Below, in pieces: positions 35,427-43,942 of a DNA stretch of 64,000 nt (position 1 is the first letter of the stretch; the number at the start of each line of letters is the position of its first letter). The stretch covers positions 27,883 through 91,882 of the forward strand of contig NZ_JAUCDY010000010.1 of the NCBI RefSeq assembly GCF_030362935.1, in the 5' to 3' direction. Origin of the DNA: Thiopseudomonas acetoxidans. Its GTDB lineage: Bacteria > Pseudomonadota > Gammaproteobacteria > Pseudomonadales > Pseudomonadaceae. The notes under the pieces are model-generated. The model did not search any database and was not told the origin of the DNA. It worked only from the letters and a program-made list of their open reading frames with translations. The position numbers were made by a program, and so were the translations under genes.

Positions 35427-35620
35427 CTTACTCGAAGCTCTTTACGTAAGACTAGCACGCCCCCGCCCTCAATTGCTGCGTCTTGATGTCGCTTTAGTGT
35501 GCGGCAGCTTTAGGGTGAGTTGCATCATGTATTAAAATTGCCAAAGCATTAACCGGATCACCTATGTTTATTGCGTTAAGTTTGTATACTTGCGCGGGTG
35601 TTTAATAGGGTTCTTTGTTT

Positions 35621-36313
35621 ATGCAGAGCAAAACTTTTTTTTACTCGGTCTTCATGGGGCTGATGCTGGCTGGGAATTGTGTTGCTGCAGAGTTCCAGAA
35701 AATAGTGCATGCCGATGGCAAGATTGAATTTCGTCAGGTGGATACTGCCAAAGCGTCGGCGAAAGCACCCAGCAAGACGTTTTATAAGTACCGTAACGCG
35801 CAAGGTGTGTTGTCGTTTAGTGATCGTCAGCCTGTTAACCGTAGTTATGAGTTAGTACGTTTCGATTGCTATGCCTGTAAAATAGGCTCTCAGGTGAACT
35901 GGGAGACGACGCCGCTGTTTCGTGGGCGCTACGAGGATGCGATCGCTTTTTACGCGCAGCAATATAGCGTCAGCCCTGCTTTGGTGAAAGCTGTAATTCA
36001 CGCAGAATCCGCTTTTAACCCGCAAGCAAAATCTCGCGCAGGTGCGCAAGGATTGATGCAGCTAATGCCAGCGACAGCGCAGGAGTTAGGTGTAAAAAGT
36101 CCATTTAACCCTGAAGATAACATTGAGGGTGGGGTGCGTTATTTAGCGCAGCTATTACAAAGCTTTAATCATGACGTACGCCTAGCCACAGCAGCCTATA
36201 ATGCGGGTCCAGGAGCTGTTAGGCGGCATAAAGGAGTGCCGGCCTATGCTGAGACTCAAGCCTATGTGGAGCGGGTTGCGATATTGGCACGGCGTTATGC
36301 ACATGAAAGCTAG
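35621..36313 (+). CDS. Lytic transglycosylase with SLT domain
   Basis: Cleaves peptidoglycan glycan strands in the periplasm. The 230-aa protein has a signal peptide (AGNCVAA), a DUF4124-like N-terminal segment (YKYRNAQGVLSFSDRQPVN) and a C-terminal SLT domain (about 115-230) with the catalytic Glu in VIHAESAFNPQAKSRAGAQG, LMQLMPATAQELGV, and AAYNAGPGAVRRHKGVP. I start at MQSKTFF; an upstream TTG is in frame. Confidence 0.9.
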   Translation: MQSKTFFYSVFMGLMLAGNCVAAEFQKIVHADGKIEFRQVDTAKASAKAPSKTFYKYRNAQGVLSFSDRQPVNRSYELVRFDCYACKIGSQVNWETTPLFRGRYEDAIAFYAQQYSVSPALVKAVIHAESAFNPQAKSRAGAQGLMQLMPATAQELGVKSPFNPEDNIEGGVRYLAQLLQSFNHDVRLATAAYNAGPGAVRRHKGVPAYAETQAYVERVAILARRYAHES

Positions 36314-36357
36314 CAGAGACGATAAGCGGTTGCGATAAAAAAGTTTTAGTAATAAAA

Positions 36358-36381
36358 AAACGCAGGTCTGAGCCTGCGTTT
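36358..36381. terminator. Bidirectional terminator between the transglycosylase and FtsZ-like genes
   Basis: AACGCAGG/CCTGCGTT stem with a TCTGAG loop, A-run on the left and T-run on the right, serving two convergent genes. Confidence 0.85.
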
Positions 36382-36399
36382 TTGCGTTTTGCGATGACG

Positions 36400-36957
36400 T
36401 TACTTTAGTAACTCTGCAACGTCTTTTGCAATGCTTTCTGAAGCCTTATTGTAGTAATCAGTTAAGGCTTTGCCCGCACCGCCATCTTTTAATGCTTTGG
36501 CGTGGTCGTGCAAAATCATTTTGATGTTTTTCTTTTCTAAGTCTGGCAGTGCTTGCATGGCTGTAGCGCGTTGCACACTTTCAAACTCGAACGGTAAGGT
36601 GGCAACTAAAACCACTTCCATGCCCATAGAAAGAGCTAAATCGATAATGATTGGACCAGCGCCCGTAGCTGTACCGCCACCTAATCCGGCTAGCAGAATC
36701 AAACGATCTGCGCCTTTAATTGATTGCTTAATATCTTCAAGAGATTCTTCAGCAGCAAGCTGGCCGCGCATTAATGATTTAGCGGCTTTACCAGCACAAC
36801 TACTTGGGCCAATTTGTAAACGCTGAGAAAACGGGCTTGCGGCCAAAGTTTCAGCGTTAGTATTAACGGCTAAAATATCGCAGCCAACTTTATCTTTAAC
36901 GTGTTTGGCAATATTCATGCCGGCACCGCCAAGCCCCATAACTAAGGTTTTACGCAT
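36400..36957 (-). CDS. Minimal FtsZ-like GTPase-domain protein
   Basis: A 185-aa protein related to the N-terminal GTPase half of FtsZ. It has the first nucleotide loop GLGGAGMNIAKHV (8-20), VNTNAETL, and the tubulin signature GLGGGTATGAGP (91-102; FtsZ has GGGTGTG), then VVLVATLPFEFES. It ends where FtsZ would enter the core helix, so it lacks the T7 loop (NxDxxD) and whole C-terminal domain, plus the FtsA/ZipA-binding tail. I start at MRKTLVMG, with GGAG upstream. It stands alone, outside any cell-wall cluster. Function unknown. Confidence 0.8.
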   Translation of the reverse strand: MRKTLVMGLGGAGMNIAKHVKDKVGCDILAVNTNAETLAASPFSQRLQIGPSSCAGKAAKSLMRGQLAAEESLEDIKQSIKGADRLILLAGLGGGTATGAGPIIIDLALSMGMEVVLVATLPFEFESVQRATAMQALPDLEKKNIKMILHDHAKALKDGGAGKALTDYYNKASESIAKDVAELLK

Positions 36958-37098
36958 GCTGGATCTCCATTCGGAACGCGAAATATACTTAAGTATAGCC
37001 AACTCTACCCATGAGTATCGCTATACAGATCAATGAGCTGTGAAAGAGGGCTAACATAAGCTATGCAGCCGGTCTTGTAAATACTGTGTCGCCCAGAT

Positions 37099-37548
37099 TC
37101 ACTTTGCAGCCACCACAAAACTTGTTTCTTGAGTGGCCACAATAACCACTGCTTGGCCTACCTCTAGGGTGCAGTCTTCGGCGCAAATGGCAGGATACGA
37201 GCTGTCATCTATACTGACGCGCCCGCGTCCCTGGCTAAAAGCTTGGCTGACCACTGCTGTGCGTTCAAGATAGCCTTCTAGGCCTAAGTTGAGTGTCGTG
37301 GGCTGAGATTTGAGAATTCTTTTTTGCCACTTTAGGCCTAAAGCCACCGCTGCACTGATGCTGACAATTAATGCAAAAAGCTGCCAAGCAAGACCGGCTT
37401 GTGGGAAAAGCAATAAAAAGACGCCGACAAAACTTGCACCAACGCCCAGCCAAAGCAAAAAAATACCCGGTACTATAATTTCCAGTAGCAACAGTAATGT
37501 AGCTAAAGAAAACCAGTACCAGTAGGAATCGAAAAGTGATTCAAGCAT
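37099..37548 (-). CDS. NfeD family membrane protein
   Basis: A 149-aa protein with three to four membrane helices (about 10-70) and a C-terminal OB-fold (about 85-147; GLEGYLERTAVVSQAFSQGRG, VSIDDSSYPAICAE). NfeD proteins partner with SPFH proteins, and this one follows the paraslipin gene with no gap. Their joint role concerns membrane quality control; this is family knowledge. Confidence 0.9.
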   Translation of the reverse strand: MLESLFDSYWYWFSLATLLLLLEIIVPGIFLLWLGVGASFVGVFLLLFPQAGLAWQLFALIVSISAAVALGLKWQKRILKSQPTTLNLGLEGYLERTAVVSQAFSQGRGRVSIDDSSYPAICAEDCTLEVGQAVVIVATQETSFVVAAK

Positions 37549-38463
37549 TTATTTGCCCTGCGAGTTTTTCAGTAACTCGGTAATCCCAGCGACTGCGCCG
37601 GTTACGCCAGCGGCTTCTAGCGGCATCAGCACGAGCTTGCTGTTATCACCTTTACCAATCTCTTGTAAGGCCTCGATATATTTTAAGCCGAGGAAGTACT
37701 GAATAGCATGTACGTCTCCTTCGCGTATGGCCTCAGAAACATCTTTGGTAGCCTGTGCCTCGGCTTGTGCTTCACGCTCACGTGCTTCGGCGATTAAAAA
37801 AGCGGCTTGTTTTTCACCATCAGCACGCAGGATAGCCGCTTGGCGTAAACCTTCTGCTTGCAGTATTTCTGCTTCTTTATCACCGTTGGCTTTGGTAACT
37901 ACGGCACGACGATGGCGCTCAGCGGTCATTTGTAGGTTCATTGCTTCTTGTAGTGCAGGTGACATGCTCAGGTCGCGAATTTCAATGCGGGTAACTTTAA
38001 TACCCCAAGGTGCGGTGGCTAAATCCACGGCTGACAAGAGGCGCTCGTTAACTTCCTCACGGTTGGACAGCATGTGGTCCAGCTCCATTGAGCCCAATAC
38101 CGAACGTAGGTTGGTGACGGTAAGGTTAATGATGGCGTAGGTTAGATTGGTTACCTGATAAGCGGCTTTGGAGGCGTCTAAGATACGGTAAAACAACACA
38201 CCATCAGCGGTGACTGCGGCGTTGTCTTTGGAGATTACTGTTTGTGAGGGCACATCAAGCACAGACTCCATCATCGATAATTTGAAGCCAATACGGTCGA
38301 TAAAAGGAATAATTAAGCCCAAACCTGGTTCCAAGGTTTGGGTGTAACGCCCGAAGCGCTCAACAGTCCATTGCTGACCTTGCGGAACCACCTTGACGCC
38401 AGCGGAGAAAAAAACGATGGCTAGTATAGCCAGCAGGCCAAAAAGTATTAGTATTGAGTCCAT
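37549..38463 (-). CDS. SPFH/Band 7 paraslipin (QmcA-like)
   Basis: A 304-aa protein with an N-terminal membrane anchor (ILILFGLLAILAIVFF) and a Band 7 domain: VKVVPQGQQWTVERFGRYTQ, FIDRIGFKLSMMESVLDVPSQ, then the long coiled coil with EILQAEGLRQAAILRADGEKQ. It forms oligomeric membrane scaffolds linked to FtsH-type proteolysis. It is directly followed by nfeD, the common bacterial pair. Confidence 0.92.
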   Translation of the reverse strand: MDSILILFGLLAILAIVFFSAGVKVVPQGQQWTVERFGRYTQTLEPGLGLIIPFIDRIGFKLSMMESVLDVPSQTVISKDNAAVTADGVLFYRILDASKAAYQVTNLTYAIINLTVTNLRSVLGSMELDHMLSNREEVNERLLSAVDLATAPWGIKVTRIEIRDLSMSPALQEAMNLQMTAERHRRAVVTKANGDKEAEILQAEGLRQAAILRADGEKQAAFLIAEAREREAQAEAQATKDVSEAIREGDVHAIQYFLGLKYIEALQEIGKGDNSKLVLMPLEAAGVTGAVAGITELLKNSQGK

Positions 38464-38714
38464 ATGTGACCTCTAAAAGTGCTTCCTCAAACCAGAAACG
38501 GTTTAAGAAGTGTAGAAAAAGCGTTACGCCCTGTGCATCACAGCTGTGGCTGCAGTCAGTTTAACTCTTTAGGTTTTGTGTAATTATCAACCTTATTCAG
38601 ATTAAAAGAAACGGGGCGGGAATTTTAATTGATGTACTGTGAAACCCGCTGTAGGCAAAAGAACAAAAGTGGGCACATCCCCATCGGCTAAAGGACGATT
38701 CAGGCTGTCTAGTT

Positions 38715-39560
38715 ATGCATAACACAACTATTCTTACCCCAGCGACATTGCCGTCACTTGCGCGGCGAGTAAGTGATTGCCATAAGGGGCTGCTTGGTCA
38801 TGCACTAATCGTTGCCGGCGGCGCGGGTATGGGTGGTGCGAGTTTGCTGGCTGCGCAAAGTTGCTTACGACTGGGCGCAGGCTTAGTGAGCTTGGCGACT
38901 TGGCCGGAGCATGTCAGTGCCAGCCTTGCGCGTCAACCTGAGATCATGGTGCGTGCAGTACTGCAAGCCGCAGAGTTACAGCCTTTGTTGGTGCAGGCTA
39001 GCGTGGTACTGGTCGGGCCAGGCTTAGGACAAGATGATTGGGCTACGTCTTTGTTGGCTGCAGTCGCTTGTACTGAGGTAGCGCAAATTTGGGATGCTGA
39101 CGCCCTTAATCTGCTGGCACAGGATTATCGACGCCGACCTACCCAGAGTGCTTGGATATTAACGCCTCATCCGGGCGAAGCGGCACGCTTACTCAATTGC
39201 TCAGTGACAGAAATTCAAGCGCAACGCGAACAAAGCGCGCTTAGCATCGCACATAAATATCAAGCTGTGGTGGTGCTCAAAGGTGCTCATACTGTGATTG
39301 CTAATTCAGAACAGCGTATCTGCCTTTGTCAGCAGGGTCATCCTGTTATGGCCGGTGCGGGGTTTGGTGATGTGCTGGGCGGTGTCATAGCTGCGTTGGT
39401 TGCTCAAGGCATGGAGCTGTTTGAGGCGTGCTGTTTAGCGGTTTATATCCACGCGAAGGCGGGAGAGAAACTTGCCGTTTACGGCCGTGGGGCGGCAGCA
39501 GGCGATTTGCTCGCCCCTATGCGCCAAGAATTAGAACAGCTATGTCCAATCACGGGTTGA
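38715..39560 (+). CDS. nnrD: ADP-dependent NAD(P)H-hydrate dehydratase (stand-alone)
   Basis: Repairs hydrated NADH/NADPH. The 281-aa protein is the carbohydrate-kinase half of YjeF: HKGLLGHALIVAGGAGMGGA, RLGAGLVSLATWPEH, LTPHPGEAARLL, VVLKGAHTVI, and the catalytic Asp in GAGFGDVLGGV. The N-terminal NnrE epimerase half found in the fused E. coli and Pseudomonas protein is missing, and no nnrE lies beside it. The start is clean (MHNTTILTPATLPSLARR), so it looks like a natural single-domain gene. Confidence 0.9.
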   Translation: MHNTTILTPATLPSLARRVSDCHKGLLGHALIVAGGAGMGGASLLAAQSCLRLGAGLVSLATWPEHVSASLARQPEIMVRAVLQAAELQPLLVQASVVLVGPGLGQDDWATSLLAAVACTEVAQIWDADALNLLAQDYRRRPTQSAWILTPHPGEAARLLNCSVTEIQAQREQSALSIAHKYQAVVVLKGAHTVIANSEQRICLCQQGHPVMAGAGFGDVLGGVIAALVAQGMELFEACCLAVYIHAKAGEKLAVYGRGAAAGDLLAPMRQELEQLCPITG

Positions 39561-39567
39561 GCCGTAC

Positions 39568-39603
39568 GAAAAACAGCCTAAGCCTTTGAGTTAGGCTTAG
39601 GCT
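39568..39603 (-). terminator. Terminator hairpin between nnrD and pgi (now separated from pgi by the IS)
   Basis: Perfect 11-bp inverted repeat AGCCTAAGCCT/AGGCTTAGGCT with a 7-nt loop; on the minus strand GTTTTT follows. It was probably the pgi terminator before the tnpB element inserted. Confidence 0.85.
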
Positions 39604-39750
39604 GCAGTCTTGCTTGCCTAAGAATTTACCAAAATCGCGGAAAGCCTCGTACTTTGAGTGCGAGGATGGATAGCGAGGGCTGCGTAAGCTGCCCCTGAAC
39701 AGGTCGTTAAAGTCTTTGCAGTGCGAGCGCATACTGGTATTATATACAGC

Positions 39751-40827
39751 ATGATAAAGCACACCAAAACGCTCAAAGTTCGAGTGAAAGATAAGCATGT
39801 GCCGCTGCTAAACAGCATGGCACGAAGCGTCAATTTCGTCTGGAACTTTGTCAATGAATTAAGTCAGCGCTCGATTAAAGAGCGTGGTGTGTTTTTGTCG
39901 GCCTATGATGTTCAGAAGTATACCAATGGCGCAGGTAAGGACTTAGGGCTACACAGTCAAACAGTGCAGCGTATTGCAGTTGAGTATGTCACGCGCCGCA
40001 AGCAGTTTAAGAAGGCGCGGCTGAACTGGCGCAAGTCGAGTGGCGTTAGGCGCTCATTGGGCTGGATACCCGTCAATACAGGTGCGGCTCAATGGAAATC
40101 GGGGCAAGTCTATTTCAACGGTCATTATTTTGGCGTGTGGGATAGCTACGGCTTGAGCCAATATAGGTTTCGCTCTGCCAGCTTCAATGAAGATGCCCGT
40201 GGCCGCTGGTACTTCAATGTGGTGGTGGATGTAGAAACCGAGATATCAGCAGGACAAGACCGTATCGGTATTGATCTTGGCTTAACCGACACAGCCACCT
40301 GCTCGGACGGCACAAAGCTGGAGGCGGGTCGCTTCTATCGCGGTCTTGAGGAAAAATTAGCCATAGCACAACGGGCTAGAAATAAAACTCAAGTCAAAAC
40401 CATTCACGCCAAGATTGCTAACCGTAGAAAAGATACGCTGCACAAGTTCAGTCGCACGTTGGTCAACCGCTGCGGTGAAATCTATGTCGGCAATGTCAGT
40501 AGTTTAAAACTCGTTAAAACCAAGATGGCCAAGTCAGTGTTGGACGCTGGCTGGGGTCAATTAAAAACAATGCTGAAGTATAAAAGCGATCACGCTGGCA
40601 TTGTTTTTAAGGAAGTGAACGAGGCATACACCACCCAAACCTGTAGCTGTTGTGGCGCACTGCCCGATAGCAGGCCGAGAGGTATCGCAGGGCTTGGAAT
40701 CAGAGAATGGACGTGCAGCGGGTGTGGTGTCACCCACGATGACCGTGATGTTAATGCGGCACGAAACATTCTCGCGGTCGGGCATGGCCGTCTAGCTGTA
40801 GGAATCACCGCCTCTTTAGGGCGGTGA
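39751..40827 (+). CDS. tnpB: TnpB RNA-guided nuclease with altered RuvC-II site
   Basis: A 358-aa TnpB. The N-terminal OrfB_IS605 region is complete; RuvC-I Asp175 lies in RIGIDLGLTD; the zinc finger is TCSCCG ... TCSGCG; RuvC-III Asp333 is in DDRDVNAARNI. The canonical RuvC-II glutamate is absent: the motif reads IYVGNVSS with Gly247 in its place. A candidate alternative is Glu288 or Glu291 in KEVNEAYTTQTCS, as in TnpB groups with a relocated glutamate. I start at the ATG (MIKHTKTLKV); an upstream GTG is less likely. It overlaps pgi by 12 nt. Confidence 0.9.
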   Translation: MIKHTKTLKVRVKDKHVPLLNSMARSVNFVWNFVNELSQRSIKERGVFLSAYDVQKYTNGAGKDLGLHSQTVQRIAVEYVTRRKQFKKARLNWRKSSGVRRSLGWIPVNTGAAQWKSGQVYFNGHYFGVWDSYGLSQYRFRSASFNEDARGRWYFNVVVDVETEISAGQDRIGIDLGLTDTATCSDGTKLEAGRFYRGLEEKLAIAQRARNKTQVKTIHAKIANRRKDTLHKFSRTLVNRCGEIYVGNVSSLKLVKTKMAKSVLDAGWGQLKTMLKYKSDHAGIVFKEVNEAYTTQTCSCCGALPDSRPRGIAGLGIREWTCSGCGVTHDDRDVNAARNILAVGHGRLAVGITASLGR

Positions 40828-40836
40828 GGATGTCAA
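40802..40836 (+). ncRNA. Predicted omega-RNA 3' end / IS right end
   Basis: In IS200/605 elements the omega-RNA covers the 3' part of tnpB and the right-end hairpin, and the guide is the next ~16-20 nt of flanking DNA. Here the hairpin ACCGCC-TCTTTA-GGGCGGT ends in GAGGATGTCAA, and the guide would begin at 40837 (TTTGTCTTTGTATAGC...), which is the 3' end of pgi read on the plus strand. Only the 3' end is marked; the 5' end cannot be set from sequence. Confidence 0.6.
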
Positions 40837-42486
40837 TTTGTCTTTGTATAGCTTAATCAGCCCTTGAGTTGAAGCGTCGGTTGCGGCCTGTTTCTGGGGT
40901 TGGTTAAGTAGCTGGTAAATCTTATCGCCTAGCTCTTTGCCCAGCTCTACACCCCACTGATCAAAGGCGTTAACGCCCCAGATTACACTTTGCACATACA
41001 CTTTGTGTTCATACAGCGCGATCAGCGCGCCAAGACGCTTGGGGTCCAGTTGATCAAGAATAAGGCTGTTGCTGGGTCGGTTACCTAGGATTTCTTTGTG
41101 TGGCGCCAAACGCAAAATCTCATCTTCAGTGCAACCTTTTTCACGTAGCTCGTCCTCTACGGCCTGCCTTTTTTTACCACACATCAGTGCTTGGCTCTGT
41201 GACAAGCAGTTGGCGTACAACCATTGCTGATGGTCAGCAATAGGGTTTTGGCTGTTAACCGCAATAATAAAGTCGGCTGGAATTAACTGGCTTCCCTGCA
41301 GCAATAGCTGATGATAGGCATGCTGGCCGTTAGTACCGATATTACCCCAGATAACCGGACCACTGTCGTATCCCAAGGGACTGCCGTCGTGGCGCACTTG
41401 TTTACCGTTGGACTCCATATCCAGCTGTTGCAGATAGTCTGGCAAACTTTGCAGGTAATTATCATAGGGCAGCACGGCCTGACTGCGCGCGCCCCAAAAG
41501 TTCACGTACCACACGCCTAGCAGCGCCATGATTACTGGCATGTTCTCTGCGAAGGGCGCCTGTTGGAAGTGCTGATCCATGCTGTGTGCGCCGGCTAGCA
41601 TCTGCTTAAAGTTATCCATGCCAACGGTTAAAGCAATCGGCAGGCCAATGGCTGACCAAAGCGAATAACGACCACCCACCCAGTCCCACATAGGCAAGAT
41701 ATTGGCTGGATCGATACCAAACTCAATCGCCTTGTCCGTATTGCTGGAAACCGCGACAAAGTGTTTGCTTAAATCTGCCGTGCTGCAGCCAAGATTCAGC
41801 AGCCACTGACGTACGGCTAAAGCGTTCTTTAGTGTTTCTAGGGTGCCAAAGGATTTACTGGAAATAATAAATAAAGTGGTTTCAGGGTCCAGCTGTCGGC
41901 TCAGTTGATAAAACGCGCTGCTATCAATATTGGCTAAAAAATGGCAGTTGACTTTGTTTAGTGAAAAAGGCTGCAGTGCTTCAACCGCTAATTGTGGGCC
42001 TAGAAAAGAGCCGCCAATACCAATATTAACCACATCTGTAATGCGCTTGCCGGTATAACCTAGCCAGCTGCCGCTATGCACCTGTTCGACCAAATTGTGC
42101 ATCTTTGCATGCGCTTGTTGCACCTGCGCAACAATATCAACGCCATCTAACAGCAGTTGTTTGTCGGCGGGCATGCGCAGTGCTGCGTGGAGTGCAGGGC
42201 GCTGTTCGGTGCTATTAATGCAATCGCCACGAAACATAGCGGCAATGGCACTATCGAGTTGGCACTGCTGTGCGAGCTGGATGAGCAATTGCAACGTCTG
42301 TTCGTCGATTAGATTTTTAGAAAAGTCCAGCACTACTCCTTCATGCTCAATAGAAAACTTACTAAAGCGCTGCGGGTGAGCAGTAAAAGCCGCTTGCATA
42401 TTGAAGTTGTTCATCTGTAGACGGTGCGTCTGCAAAGCGAGCCATGCGGGAAGTTGAGAACTGTTGCGTGGGTTCTGATAGTGCAT
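40816..42486 (-). CDS. pgi: Glucose-6-phosphate isomerase (3' end altered by IS insertion)
   Basis: Interconverts glucose-6-phosphate and fructose-6-phosphate. The 556-aa product has the PGI signatures GIGGSFLGPQLAVEAL, FIISSKSFGTLETLKN, LDMESNGKQVRHDG, and WGVNAFDQWGVELGK with the catalytic Lys region. The last residues LTSSPP and the stop come from the right end of the tnpB element. Joining the sequence across the insertion gives ...YKDKVNS-stop instead. The core enzyme is untouched, so activity is probably kept. Confidence 0.95.
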   Translation of the reverse strand: MHYQNPRNSSQLPAWLALQTHRLQMNNFNMQAAFTAHPQRFSKFSIEHEGVVLDFSKNLIDEQTLQLLIQLAQQCQLDSAIAAMFRGDCINSTEQRPALHAALRMPADKQLLLDGVDIVAQVQQAHAKMHNLVEQVHSGSWLGYTGKRITDVVNIGIGGSFLGPQLAVEALQPFSLNKVNCHFLANIDSSAFYQLSRQLDPETTLFIISSKSFGTLETLKNALAVRQWLLNLGCSTADLSKHFVAVSSNTDKAIEFGIDPANILPMWDWVGGRYSLWSAIGLPIALTVGMDNFKQMLAGAHSMDQHFQQAPFAENMPVIMALLGVWYVNFWGARSQAVLPYDNYLQSLPDYLQQLDMESNGKQVRHDGSPLGYDSGPVIWGNIGTNGQHAYHQLLLQGSQLIPADFIIAVNSQNPIADHQQWLYANCLSQSQALMCGKKRQAVEDELREKGCTEDEILRLAPHKEILGNRPSNSLILDQLDPKRLGALIALYEHKVYVQSVIWGVNAFDQWGVELGKELGDKIYQLLNQPQKQAATDASTQGLIKLYKDKLTSSPP

Positions 42487-42564
42487 GCTGGATGTCCTTA
42501 ATAATGCTGGGGTTGCTTATTCATTATTAAGCAGCTGTTTGATAATAACAACTGAAAGGATTAG

Positions 42565-42818
42565 GGAACCTCTGGATAACGTTACCGAGGACGCTAACAC
42601 AAGGCGCAACGACCAACGGGAGTAACAGCCAAAGGCTGGCCCGAAGGGTGAGCACTAGCGAGTCAAAACGTGCGAAAAAGCGCAGTTTACACCGAGTAAA
42701 TGAGCATTTTATTCGCTTCGCTCCCCCTTCGGGGCCGTGCTAAAGCACGTTCAATCTAAAGATTGTGAGTACGTTTTTAACGCAGTGGTAGCTACGCAGG
42801 TAGTTATTCAGAGGCTTC
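42565..42818. mobile_element. Family A element, copy A3 (intact, 254 bp, opposite orientation)
   Basis: 16-bp inverted ends GGAACCTCTGGATAAC and GTTATTCAGAGGCTTC, with a perfect TTAG target duplication (42561-42564, 42819-42822). Same length as A2 and inverted relative to it. It lies between pgi and ribD, with no ORF of its own. Confidence 0.88.
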
Positions 42819-42835
42819 TTAGCAGTGTGGCGCTA

Positions 42836-43942
42836 TTAAGTGCTTTTTATACCGCAAGTGATGCGCCAGTCAGCGCCGATGGCGCGAATGTCTTGAATTT
42901 CTAATTCAACAGCTTCAGCCATTTTATTCAAGGGCAGGGTAAATAAAGGGTTGGCTTGACTACCAAGTAACTTGGCAGCTATATACACAATCAACTCATC
43001 GACCAGCCCCGCCTGTAAAAAAGCACCTGCTAGCTGGGGTCCGGCTTCTACCAGTACTTCGTTGATCCTGTGCTTTTGAGCGAGAATTTTCAGCATTTGG
43101 GTTAAATCAATGTGTCCATTTTGCTCAGGAACATGAAGCCACTGTGCATCAGTGGCTAGTTGTTGCGGCGCTTGATAACTGGCCAGCCAAGCTTGTGGTG
43201 CCTGAAAAAACACATGCTCTTGTGGTACACGTAAACGACTGTCCACCAGCACCCGCATCGGTGGGCGTTGCAACGCCCAGTGCTTTTCTAGTTCAGGTAA
43301 ATCCAGTTCGTTAGCGCGCACGGTGAGTCGTGCATTATCGGTTAATACTGTATTGGCCCCGCTGATAATAGCACTGGCCTGAGCCCTTAAACGTTGTACA
43401 TCAGCGCGCGCTTGCGCGCCGGTAATCCACTGGCTTTCACCGCTGGCCATAGCTGTACGGCCATCCAAACTCATGGCGAGCTTAACCTGCACCCATGGCA
43501 GTCCAGAGCGCATGCGTTTGACAAAACCTCGATTAAGCTGCTCAGCCTGCTGACTTAGTGCACCAGTTAAAACCTGTACTCCAGTTCCGGCCTGAGTTAA
43601 GCGTTGTAAACCTTGACCGGCCACTTGCGGATTAGGATCTTGCATGGCAACGACAACACGAGCAATGCCCGCTTGAATAAGTGCTTCTGCGCAGGGTGGT
43701 GTGCGGCCCTGATGGCTACAGGGCTCTAAACTGACATAGGCTGTTGCACCTTGTGCCTGTGTGCCAGCAGCCCGCAAGGCATGTACTTCAGCGTGGGCGG
43801 TGCCAGCCAGTTGATGCCAGCCTTCACCAACAATGGTTCCATCTTTGACAATCACGCAGCCAACGCGTGGATTGGGATGCGTGGAATACAGACCCTGCGC
43901 TGCCAATTGCAGGGCACGGGCCATATAGGCGTGATCATTCAT
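42836..43942 (-). CDS. ribD: Bifunctional riboflavin deaminase-reductase
   Basis: Deaminates and then reduces the pyrimidine intermediate of riboflavin synthesis. The 368-aa product has the zinc deaminase motifs HAEVHALR and PCSHQGRTPPCAE (about 50-90) and the C-terminal reductase domain (VKLAMSLDGRTAMASGES, MRVLVDSRLRVP, LVEAGPQLAGAFL). Its start overlaps the nrdR stop by 4 nt, the usual Pseudomonas nrdR-ribD order. A3 follows it immediately. Confidence 0.95.
   Translation of the reverse strand: MNDHAYMARALQLAAQGLYSTHPNPRVGCVIVKDGTIVGEGWHQLAGTAHAEVHALRAAGTQAQGATAYVSLEPCSHQGRTPPCAEALIQAGIARVVVAMQDPNPQVAGQGLQRLTQAGTGVQVLTGALSQQAEQLNRGFVKRMRSGLPWVQVKLAMSLDGRTAMASGESQWITGAQARADVQRLRAQASAIISGANTVLTDNARLTVRANELDLPELEKHWALQRPPMRVLVDSRLRVPQEHVFFQAPQAWLASYQAPQQLATDAQWLHVPEQNGHIDLTQMLKILAQKHRINEVLVEAGPQLAGAFLQAGLVDELIVYIAAKLLGSQANPLFTLPLNKMAEAVELEIQDIRAIGADWRITCGIKST

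Larger units (their letters stand above)
39630..40836 (+). mobile_element. IS608-like (IS200/IS605 family) element carrying only tnpB
   Basis: Single-strand transposition signals are present at both ends. The left cleavage site TTAC lies at 39626-39629, the left guide AAAG directly before a hairpin (CCTCGTAC/GTGCGAGG, 39645-39665), the right guide GAAT (40802-40805) before hairpin ACCGCC/GGCGGT, and the right cleavage site is TCAA (ends 40836). These are the IS608 site/guide pairs. There is no tnpA, so movement needs TnpA in trans. It is inserted in the 3' end of pgi. Confidence 0.88.
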
